A stretch of 64,000 nt of DNA, from the NCBI GenBank assembly GCA_963815495.1, contig CAWFGW010000006.1, forward strand, positions 62,001-126,000, in the 5' to 3' direction. The translations under genes and the position numbers were made by a program. Shown here in pieces: positions 25,685-33,280 of this stretch; the first letter of the stretch is position 1; each line of letters starts with the position of its first letter. The DNA is from CAWFGW01 sp963815495 (lineage in GTDB: Bacteria; Bacteroidota; Bacteroidia; Cytophagales; JAAEPT01). A model generated the notes under the pieces. The model did no database searches, was not told where the DNA came from, and saw only the letters and a program-made list of their open reading frames with translations.

Positions 25685-28600
25685 TTAATCAGCCAATAAA
25701 ATAAGCGGAAAGTTACTTCCATTGGAAAAGGTATGAGGGAACTGAGGGGTTCCCTTATATTTTTCTGAATATTCGGGTACTTTCGCGTCCAAATACGATT
25801 TTAACTCGTAAATGGAAATAGTCCCATCTTTAGGGCTACCATCTGCAGAACCTGTTAAGGCTTCTAACACGGTGTAAGTAAACACTCCATGCTCTAATTC
25901 TTTAAACTCCATTGCAAATTGTTCACTTTCACTTGATGCAAAAATGTGTATTCCAGCACTTCTTGAAAGGTGAGCAATAGCTTTTTCTTCTCTTGCACCT
26001 CGTGCTGCTAAAATTTGTGAAGACCCTCCTGAATGACAAGCATCTACAATAATCACTTGTTTTAAGGCATTTATTTGTAGTAGAAGTTCTTGTAGTTCAT
26101 GTGCTTCTATTGCATTTTCGAGCAACAATTCTTCATCATACAAACGAGTAATATTACTTGGAATAAAATAAAAATGATCATTCACTAAACTCCCATGTCC
26201 GGCAAAATAAAGGATAAATACATCTTGTGGTTTAGCTTGCGCGGCAATAGTGCGTAACGCTTTAATGATGTTGGCCTTACTGGCTTGAGTATCATACAAC
26301 TCTGTTACCGTAACGTCTTGGTAAAGTGTACCTGCCTGTTTTTTATACAGTGATACAAAGTCACTGGCATCAGCTTTCGCATAGTTTAAATTGAGGGTTT
26401 TATTTTCATAACTATTAATTCCAATGGTTAATACATATGCTGAAGCTTCTTTTGAGGAAGATTTACGAACTATTTTTAACTGTTGGGCAGTACTTTCAAT
26501 TTTACCTAAACTTGTTGCGGTTAGCTCAAAGAGATTTTGTCCAGGAACTAAGGTTACATCGACAACCTTGCTAACTGAAAAGCCTTTTTTTTCTCCTTTC
26601 TTCAGTCCGCTTTTGTCTAAGTCAATGCGTTTACCATTGTGTAAAAGTGTAATGTCTGAAATGCCTCCCCCTTCATCGGTGATAGTGAAAATCAAGGTTT
26701 CAGAAGAATTGTTTGTATTTAAATTACTTTTAGGTGAACTAAAGCCCACCCTTGGTGGTGGTGAAGCGATGAGTTGTTGGAGTTGATCATTTTCCAAAGG
26801 TGTGACACTTGACTCACTCAATAAATTTTGAAACAATTGTGGTTGATAAAACTCATTAAAAAATTGATCTAGTCGAAAGGAGTTGGTTTCATGGCTAAAG
26901 TGTAAGTAAGGTAATGCGCCTTCAGAAGCTTCAAAATGCCCTGTAGGCGCTACTATTGCCCAATCGAGGTGACCAACTTTATAAAAACTCAATAACTCTT
27001 TATTGGTGGTTAAATCCCAAAGGATGATAGATCCATCGATAGCCGCTGATACTAACCGGTTTGCTATTGGTAGATAGGATAAATCACTAATAGGTTTGTT
27101 GTGTCCTTTTAGCGTTGTGATTAATTGGTTGTGGTTATAAATGGATATCTCACCATTTTCAAGTCCAATAATTAATTGATCATTGGCTTTTATAGCTGCA
27201 TGGTGACGTAAATTAGGTGTTTTTACTCGCTTGGTTTGAAAGCCCGAATTAATGTCCCAAACAGCAGTTTTATAATCCCAGCCACTAGTGATTAATTCGT
27301 TATCATTAACCTGAAGGGATTGAACGTTTTCTGCATGTCCTTCAAATTGTTTGATAAGCTGCTTAGTATCTACTTCATACAAGCGAATGGTTTTATCTAA
27401 ACAAGAGGCAATTAAATAGATGTCATCGTGATAAAATTCAATTGCATATGCCGAAGCTTTTTCGACTCGAATGTAAGAGAGAGGCTCGGGTTGGTTGATA
27501 CTCCAAAATTTGATATACCCATCCCACGAAGCAGTAGCATATAGTGTATCGTTTGCAAAGGCAATATCAAACACAGCATCTTGGTGAGCATCCATAGTTA
27601 TAATTTTTTGATACGTTTCCATATCCCAGAGGATGGTTTTACCTGTGACATCACCTGAAACGAGGTGTTTATTACTTGGGGAGAGTTGTATGGCGATTGC
27701 TTCCTTTGTGTGTCCACTTAAGCGTCTAATAATTTTTCCGGTTTTCAAATCTAATACTGTTACAAAAGCACCTTGCTTGGTGTAAATCAACTGTTTTTCA
27801 TTTTTTGTGATTTCTATAGGTTGTTTACGTTCGATATATGTCACTAAATGGTAATCCCAATACGAATTTTTACTTTTTTGTAAACGGGTAGTATCTTCGA
27901 GTGATAGCAAACCTGAAAATTTATAATTATTGGTTTGATCAACTTTATAAACCAACTCTTTTCCAATGGAAACAAGTATCCCTTTTTTGAAATTTACTGC
28001 TTGCGTGACCCAGTCTAACTCCACAGATTTCGGTTTTTCTTGCTCGTTTTTGAAGTAGAGGTAGTCTTTCTCGCTTGCTACGACTATTTCCTCTTGCTTT
28101 GAAACATGTAAGTTAATTAGATCTTTTACTTCTTCATGCAGTACTTTTTCGATTGTAAGATAAGTACTGTCTTTTGTGATGTTGATTTTCAATCGGGCAA
28201 GAGGTCCATTATCTGTTACGGCATAAATATTTTGATTATCAATGAATTGTACCTTTGTAGGACAACCTCCACATGAACCATTCTTCTCTAAGCGTTGGGA
28301 GTCAAGTTTTTTAAATGAGCTTAAATCCACTAGCAATACTTTTTTGTCGTCCTCACCAATAGCTAAATAATTCTCGTTAGGGGAAATATTTAAGTTCACC
28401 CCACCGCCTGTTCCTTTGTCTGGATCCACATCAAATTCATGGATTACTTTCATGGAATCCAACGACCAAATTTGGGTTTTCCAAGCATAACCGCCTACAG
28501 CAAGTAAATTTCGTTTGGGTGCATACGCAATGCTTAAAATCCGCTCATCAACAGCTTGCCATTTCTTAATTAGTTTTCCAGAGTTTGTTTCCCAGTGATA

Positions 28601-28888
28601 GATAGTTCCACTAGTTGTTCCACAATAAAAAGTACTTTCATCTTTTCCAAAACAAATAGTTGTAATCATTCCATCATGACCGCTGAAGGTACGCACTTGA
28701 CTTTGAGTCTCCGTATCCCACAGAATAACCGACCGATCACGACTTCCCGTTAAAATAAAGGATTCTTTTTCAGCAACTAAGATATGTTTAATATCATCCT
28801 GGTGGCCAAGTTGCAACACTACGTTTAACCGCTGGGCTTGGATTTGTAAGCAAGTGAAAAGAAGAAAGAAGGGGATGAGGTGTTTCAT
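25685..28888 (-). CDS. Exported WD40-repeat protein with C-terminal caspase domain
   Basis: A 1067-residue protein: signal peptide (LFTCLQIQAQ, about 1-18), a first WD40 propeller (about 20-330; SRDRSVILWDTET, TSGTIYHWETNSG), a second (about 370-650; WDMETYQK, AAIDGSIILWDLTTN), a linker with GHFEASEGALPYLHF, and a caspase fold from residue 818 (YVLTIGINSYEN). The catalytic pair is intact: H898 in FAGHGS and C951 in VDACHSGG. Family members cleave peptide bonds; those with WD40 arrays are thought to sense a signal through the propeller. The signal peptide places it outside the cytoplasm, unlike most known caspase-like defence proteins. Last gene of a probable three-gene transcript. Confidence 0.9.
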   Translation of the reverse strand: MKHLIPFFLLFTCLQIQAQRLNVVLQLGHQDDIKHILVAEKESFILTGSRDRSVILWDTETQSQVRTFSGHDGMITTICFGKDESTFYCGTTSGTIYHWETNSGKLIKKWQAVDERILSIAYAPKRNLLAVGGYAWKTQIWSLDSMKVIHEFDVDPDKGTGGGVNLNISPNENYLAIGEDDKKVLLVDLSSFKKLDSQRLEKNGSCGGCPTKVQFIDNQNIYAVTDNGPLARLKINITKDSTYLTIEKVLHEEVKDLINLHVSKQEEIVVASEKDYLYFKNEQEKPKSVELDWVTQAVNFKKGILVSIGKELVYKVDQTNNYKFSGLLSLEDTTRLQKSKNSYWDYHLVTYIERKQPIEITKNEKQLIYTKQGAFVTVLDLKTGKIIRRLSGHTKEAIAIQLSPSNKHLVSGDVTGKTILWDMETYQKIITMDAHQDAVFDIAFANDTLYATASWDGYIKFWSINQPEPLSYIRVEKASAYAIEFYHDDIYLIASCLDKTIRLYEVDTKQLIKQFEGHAENVQSLQVNDNELITSGWDYKTAVWDINSGFQTKRVKTPNLRHHAAIKANDQLIIGLENGEISIYNHNQLITTLKGHNKPISDLSYLPIANRLVSAAIDGSIILWDLTTNKELLSFYKVGHLDWAIVAPTGHFEASEGALPYLHFSHETNSFRLDQFFNEFYQPQLFQNLLSESSVTPLENDQLQQLIASPPPRVGFSSPKSNLNTNNSSETLIFTITDEGGGISDITLLHNGKRIDLDKSGLKKGEKKGFSVSKVVDVTLVPGQNLFELTATSLGKIESTAQQLKIVRKSSSKEASAYVLTIGINSYENKTLNLNYAKADASDFVSLYKKQAGTLYQDVTVTELYDTQASKANIIKALRTIAAQAKPQDVFILYFAGHGSLVNDHFYFIPSNITRLYDEELLLENAIEAHELQELLLQINALKQVIIVDACHSGGSSQILAARGAREEKAIAHLSRSAGIHIFASSESEQFAMEFKELEHGVFTYTVLEALTGSADGSPKDGTISIYELKSYLDAKVPEYSEKYKGTPQFPHTFSNGSNFPLILLAD

Positions 28889-28926
28889 TTATATGTAGTA
28901 ATCAGGTCGTAGGTGGAATCAAGTAA

Positions 28927-29496
28927 TTATTTTACAATTTCAATTTCCCAATCTTCATCGATAAACTCATCTGAATTAGTTGAAATATAGTTTTTCAGTA
29001 AAGATATCAATTCAGGTTCGTTTTTTTGTTTGCAATAAATTTTCATTTCCACAGCGTGCCTGCCGTTGTATTTGTGAATAGTTGGAAGCGGTAAGAAGGT
29101 TTTTGGTTTATAAAAAGTTAAAGTAGTAGATAGGGTAGAAAATGCACTAAATGGGATTTTTTGTCCTAATTCATTGATAATTTCTTGCTCTGGAAGGTCT
29201 TTGTGAGATCTAAAATTTTTGATTTTATAATCTATTGAGTCAAATGAAATACCGTATCTCTGTACCAATGGGGTGTCTAATTCAATAGTTGTTTCGGGTA
29301 GCTTTATTGGTCTACCAATAATTGTAAGACTATCAACCAGTTTTGATTGGTGAAGATGTTCTGTAAGTAATTCGTAAGTTTTTTGTGGATTGGTAAATTC
29401 TGAATATACAATTAAACTAATTTGGTTTAATTCTTTATCTACAACCTCAATCTGGGGTGATAAAAGTGGGATAAAACAAAATAGAAATTTAAACAT
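28927..29496 (-). CDS. Exported protein resembling a lone RND porter domain
   Basis: A 189-residue protein of no firm family. It has a hydrophobic start (MFKFLFCFIPLLSPQIEVVD) that may be a signal peptide. The middle holds SKLVDSLTIIGRPIKLPE then TIELDTPLVQRYGISFDSI, the pattern of a porter subdomain from RND efflux pumps (valine-x-G turn, I-E-L-D strand, then YG-hS-hxxh). The last part, IPFSAFSTL and KYNGRHAVEMKI, matches the next porter strand. No membrane channel is present, so it cannot pump. It lies 38 bases upstream of the caspase gene, on the same strand. Homology is inferred from pattern alone. Confidence 0.6.
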   Translation of the reverse strand: MFKFLFCFIPLLSPQIEVVDKELNQISLIVYSEFTNPQKTYELLTEHLHQSKLVDSLTIIGRPIKLPETTIELDTPLVQRYGISFDSIDYKIKNFRSHKDLPEQEIINELGQKIPFSAFSTLSTTLTFYKPKTFLPLPTIHKYNGRHAVEMKIYCKQKNEPELISLLKNYISTNSDEFIDEDWEIEIVK

Positions 29497-29558
29497 GGTT
29501 CCAATTTATTTGATAAATCATTTTCGTAGACATAATTGGACTCAACATTTAATCAAAT

Positions 29559-29822
29559 TTAACTGTCTAAAAACAAATATTCCTCATATGTTTCAAAGGC
29601 TTCAATCACCGACTCTCTCAACACATCCATGTTGGTGGAATATACTTGAATGTCTGAGTTGATTTGATCAAAAAAACGAATAAAAACTCCCAGTTGAAGC
29701 TCAAAAGCCAATTCCTCAAATTTAATATCTTCGAGTTTACCCTCGTATTCGTTTTCATAGAAATCCATGAAATAGCCAAATGCTTTAGGAGTTTTACGAT
29801 TTATTTCTTCTGTTAATATCAT
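29559..29822 (-). CDS. Small acidic protein, unknown
   Basis: An 87-residue, strongly acidic and probably all-helical protein with no signal peptide or membrane segment (EEINRKTPKAFGYFMDFYE and AFETYEEYLFLDS at the ends). No family is recognised. It is on the same strand as the RND-like and caspase genes, 62 bases upstream of the former, so it may be the first gene of that transcript. Alternatively it has its own transcript. Coding status is supported by lack of overlap with anything else and even codon use, but not proven. Confidence 0.5.
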   Translation of the reverse strand: MILTEEINRKTPKAFGYFMDFYENEYEGKLEDIKFEELAFELQLGVFIRFFDQINSDIQVYSTNMDVLRESVIEAFETYEEYLFLDS

Positions 29823-29967
29823 TTTCTTGGCTGCAATTATGATTTTACTTCAAATAAAGTGATTTTTGTGGAATCATACTTCTATTGTCGCACCGATGTT
29901 GAGGATTCTTGCTTTGTTAAGATTCTTTCGAAGTCGGTAGAGCAAAAAATGCGAAGAAAACTATTTG

Positions 29968-30825
29968 ATGAAAGAATCTGCTATACTACTCATTCACTGT
30001 CCAGATCAAAAAGGGATTGTGGTATCCATTACAGAATTTATTTACCAGAACAACGGTAATATAGAAAGCTTAGATCAGCACGTGGATCATGAAAACAAAG
30101 TCTTCTTCATGCGTGTACAATGGCAATTAGAAGGCTTTTCTATTGAGGAGTCAAAAATAGCTGAATACTTTCAAACACTCATTGCAAAGAAATTTGGAAT
30201 GACCTTCAATCTTTACTTCACTCAGGATGTGCCTCAAATGGCTTTGTTCGTTTCGAAGTATTCACATTGTATGTTTGATTTATTAGGACGGTTTCAAGCC
30301 AATGAATTACGTGTAAATATCCCACTTATTATTAGTAATCATCCTGATTTAGAAGTTGAAGCAAAACGATTTGGAATCGATTATCATTATTTACCCATTA
30401 CAAAAGAGAATAAGGTCGAGCAAGAAGCAAAACAACTGGCTTTACTCGCTGAGTATAAGATAGACTTTGCTGTTTTAGCACGCTACATGCAAGTGATTTC
30501 ATCCGGGTTTGTTCAACAGTATGAGAACAAAATTATAAATATACATCACTCGTTTTTACCCGCTTTTCCAGGTGCAAAACCGTATCATTCCGCTTTTGAA
30601 CGGGGTGTGAAGATTATTGGTGCAACAAGTCATTACGTCACGGAAGACTTAGATTGCGGTCCAATTATCGATCAAAATGTGGTAGGGGTAAGTCATAAGG
30701 ATACTATACCTGACTTAGTAATGAAAGGAAAAGATTTAGAAAAATTAGTATTAGCAAAAGCCGTTCGCTTGCACGTTGAAAGACGTGTATTAGCATACGG
30801 AAATAAAACAATAATATTTGATTGA
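29968..30825 (+). CDS. purU: Formyltetrahydrofolate deformylase
   Basis: Hydrolyses 10-formyl-THF to formate and THF, balancing one-carbon pools. 285 residues: an N-terminal ACT domain (about 1-80, LLIHCPDQKGIVVSITEF) that senses amino acids, and a formyltransferase-like C-terminal domain with IINIHHSFLPAFPGAKPYH, in part, holding the active-site N-H pair and DLDCGPIIDQ with the aspartate. The ATG at 29968 is preferred over a TTG three bases earlier. Its stop is followed one base later by the ATG of rpe. No glycine-cleavage genes accompany it. Confidence 0.95.
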   Translation: MKESAILLIHCPDQKGIVVSITEFIYQNNGNIESLDQHVDHENKVFFMRVQWQLEGFSIEESKIAEYFQTLIAKKFGMTFNLYFTQDVPQMALFVSKYSHCMFDLLGRFQANELRVNIPLIISNHPDLEVEAKRFGIDYHYLPITKENKVEQEAKQLALLAEYKIDFAVLARYMQVISSGFVQQYENKIINIHHSFLPAFPGAKPYHSAFERGVKIIGATSHYVTEDLDCGPIIDQNVVGVSHKDTIPDLVMKGKDLEKLVLAKAVRLHVERRVLAYGNKTIIFD

Positions 30826-30826
30826 T

Positions 30827-31477
30827 ATGAAACCAATAATTGCCCCATCAGTATTGGCTGCTGATTTTGCCAACCTACAACGTGATAGTGAAATGCTTAA
30901 CGCTAGCCAAGCAGACTGGTTTCACATTGATATTATGGATGGTGTTTTTGTACCCAATATTTCATTTGGTATGCCTGTTTTGGGTGCCATAAATATGCAT
31001 GCTAAAAAACCGCTTGACTGTCACCTGATGATTGTTGAGCCAGAAAAATACATTGAAACATTTAGAGGACTAGGTGCTGATACCATCACCGTTCACTATG
31101 AAGCTTGTAATCACTTACACCGAACGCTACAACAAATTAAAGACACTGGCGCAAAAGCTGGTGTAGCATTGAACCCGCATACGCCAGTGGAATTATTGGA
31201 GTCAATTATTACAGATATTGATATGGTCTGTATCATGTCGGTAAATCCGGGTTTTGGTGGACAAAAATTTATCGAAAAAACCTATGACAAGGTTAGGAGA
31301 TTAAAAGCATTAATCTCGGATACAGGAGCATCAACGTTAATTGAAATCGATGGTGGGGTAAACCAAGATAACGCACCTTTATTATTACAAGCTGGGGCTG
31401 ATGTATTGGTTGCGGGTAGTTTTGTGTTTAATTCGGCTGATCCCATGGCGACCATCGAAAAATTAAAAAGTTTGTAA
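30827..31477 (+). CDS. rpe: Ribulose-phosphate 3-epimerase
   Basis: Interconverts ribulose 5-phosphate and xylulose 5-phosphate in the pentose phosphate pathway. 216 residues, the standard TIM-barrel length. Visible motifs: APSVLAADFANL, WFHIDIMDGVFVPN with the metal-binding H-x-D-x-M-D, DCHLMIVEPE, MSVNPGFGGQKF and EIDGGVN with the second metal aspartate. ATG at 30827 lies one base after the purU stop, so the genes are likely cotranscribed. Confidence 0.97.
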   Translation: MKPIIAPSVLAADFANLQRDSEMLNASQADWFHIDIMDGVFVPNISFGMPVLGAINMHAKKPLDCHLMIVEPEKYIETFRGLGADTITVHYEACNHLHRTLQQIKDTGAKAGVALNPHTPVELLESIITDIDMVCIMSVNPGFGGQKFIEKTYDKVRRLKALISDTGASTLIEIDGGVNQDNAPLLLQAGADVLVAGSFVFNSADPMATIEKLKSL

Positions 31478-31524
31478 CCAAATCGTTTTAAAGTATTATT
31501 AAGTAGAACAAAAAATATTTAATT

Positions 31525-31857
31525 ATGAAAAAGTTTTCTTTAATACTGTCTTTGGTACTCATCAGTTTATTGTCTTCCTGCAAAAATGAAGTCTCGGAAA
31601 CAATTACCTCACAATCTCAAGATGGAGAAATGGTAATTACTGTGCAAGGCAAACGAAGCACCTCTCTTGACCCTTATCATGTGGATGTAATAGTAGAAAT
31701 TCATGACAAAAAGATTGAGAGCTTCACTGAAGTGTATGCAGATAAAATCACAAAAGAAAACGTACATTTTAATTGGAGCGATAACAGGCACTGTGTGGTA
31801 AGTATTGATCAACGCGATGGTACACAGGCATCAATACCCATATCTATTGAAGATTAA
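31525..31857 (+). CDS. Small lipoprotein, unknown
   Basis: A 110-residue predicted lipoprotein: signal peptide with lipobox ISLLSSC (cysteine at about 19), followed by a beta-rich domain of about 80 residues (MVITVQGKRS, YHVDVIVEIHDKKIESF, CVVSIDQRDGTQ) that looks like one small sandwich. No family is recognised. It lies 47 bases after rpe and 20 before the thioesterase, same strand, so it may share their transcript. Location in the outer or inner membrane cannot be told. Confidence 0.72.
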   Translation: MKKFSLILSLVLISLLSSCKNEVSETITSQSQDGEMVITVQGKRSTSLDPYHVDVIVEIHDKKIESFTEVYADKITKENVHFNWSDNRHCVVSIDQRDGTQASIPISIED

Positions 31858-31877
31858 AGACATCTAATTCCTAAAAA

Positions 31878-32441
31878 ATGAAGCTTCCTAAGTTCCGTTC
31901 TGTTAAGTATTCACAGACAACTATTACAGAATTAATGATACCTGCTTACGCCAACTTTGGAGGCAAAATTCACGGAGGAACCATTTTGTCGTTAATGGAT
32001 AAAGTAGCATATGCTTGCTCAGCAAAACACGCTGGTGGGTATTGTGTCACCGCATCTATGAATGTGGTTGACTTTTTAGCACCTGTTGAAGTGGGGGATT
32101 TGGTTCACCTACATGCCTCTGTTAACCATGTTGGAAATTCCTCTGTTACAGTGGGTGTACGAGTAGAAGCTGAAAGTATAACTACTGGTGAGGTTCGACA
32201 TACCAATTCCTGTTATTTTACAATGGTGGCCATTGATGATTCAACAAAAAAAACGCGCTCGGTACCAGGCCTTATTTTGGAAACGCGCGAAGATACAAGG
32301 CGTTTTTTGGAAGCGATGAAACGCAAAGACCTTGTACAGCAATATAAGGCTGATTTTAAAAAATCGATTTCGGATCTAGACTCTATAGGTATTGAAGCCT
32401 TATTAGAAAATGAAAATTGTATGGTGATTGATCATAAATAG
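31878..32441 (+). CDS. Acyl-CoA thioesterase, hotdog fold
   Basis: A 187-residue cytoplasmic enzyme that cleaves acyl-CoA thioesters. One hotdog domain with the pattern of the YciA/BACH group: FGGKIHGGTILSLMDKVAYACS (helix over the sheet, in part), TASMNVVDFLAPVEVGDLV, in part, and NSCYFTMVAID. The C-terminal 50 residues are charged and helical (ETREDTRRFLEAMKRKD). Substrate preference is not visible. It ends one base before the stop of the convergent DUF4199 gene. Confidence 0.9.
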   Translation: MKLPKFRSVKYSQTTITELMIPAYANFGGKIHGGTILSLMDKVAYACSAKHAGGYCVTASMNVVDFLAPVEVGDLVHLHASVNHVGNSSVTVGVRVEAESITTGEVRHTNSCYFTMVAIDDSTKKTRSVPGLILETREDTRRFLEAMKRKDLVQQYKADFKKSISDLDSIGIEALLENENCMVIDHK

Positions 32442-32921
32442 TTAACTTCTACTCAGGTTTTTTTCTGTATTTTCTGGGATTGACATCGGTTTATCATTTT
32501 TAAGCCACTGCATTGATGCGAAGGTAAATAATAAACCAGAGGTGAGTGCTTCCATAAACATAATTACCGTAATAGAAACAGGGTTTAAGTACTTCCCTTG
32601 AGGTTCCAGTGCTTGTGCTTCATCAACAAAATCTGGGTTAGAAAACAAGATCATGGAGGCTATCGTTGAAAAAATCAAAGAAGCAAATAAGGAGGTTAAA
32701 GCACCTACTCCTAAACCTGTCAGGTAATTCGATTCAATGCTGTGTGTCTTTAGAAAACGTTGAATAGAGAAAAAAACTCCAATACCGATAATTGCTAAAT
32801 TAAAAGCACGTAAATTAAAATTATGTACTTGATTGATAGCAGTCATTAATCCTAAGTAAATCAAAAGCATTATTGCTATTATTAAACCTGAGCGTAAAGC
32901 GTGTTTGTGAAGATTATTCAT
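32442..32921 (-). CDS. DUF4199-like membrane protein
   Basis: A 159-residue integral membrane protein with four hydrophobic segments (about 12-30, 40-55, 70-95, 118-140). The pattern with LGVGALTSLFASLIFSTIAS in the third segment resembles the DUF4199 group of Bacteroidota. It converges with the thioesterase gene, with no space between stops. Upstream of it is a long gene-free stretch before the catalase. No role is known for the family. Confidence 0.75.
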   Translation of the reverse strand: MNNLHKHALRSGLIIAIMLLIYLGLMTAINQVHNFNLRAFNLAIIGIGVFFSIQRFLKTHSIESNYLTGLGVGALTSLFASLIFSTIASMILFSNPDFVDEAQALEPQGKYLNPVSITVIMFMEALTSGLLFTFASMQWLKNDKPMSIPENTEKNLSRS

Positions 32922-33280
32922 AAGGTTTTTTTGTATGTTTCTATGCTTAACATGTCGGATTAAGGATTGTTGATTATTTAATCGAATTGATTAGGAATGA
33001 ATAACTGCATATTATTTATTTTTTTAACGCTCACTAGCCAATTAATGGCATACCGCATTTTAATCTCAGGAATATTCTTTGCTTGTCTCTTATTAAAAAT
33101 TGCTAATTCCAGTTTTTAATAATCACAAAAGAAGGTTATCAATCATTTAAATTGATTTTGTCTTCAAATTATGTGTAACCATGAATAATAACTATGGAAA
33201 CACTTCTACAAAGCTTGTAGAAAATCAGAAACAATATACAACGCATTCATCAATGCGCTCACTTATTAAACATCGAAAAC
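32922..33280. other. Gene-free stretch between DUF4199 and catalase genes
   Basis: 359 bases, AT-rich, with no supported gene. It must hold the promoters of both divergent genes. No perfect TTTG/TAnnTTTG pair was found by eye, and no OxyR- or PerR-like site can be claimed. Confidence 0.6.

Noticed and set aside
26424..26786. A 120-codon open frame opposite the caspase gene
   Set aside because: Shadow of the linker before the caspase domain, rich in serine and proline without any signature.
29859..30059. An open frame starting upstream of purU
   Set aside because: Overlaps the purU start out of frame and has no recognised features.
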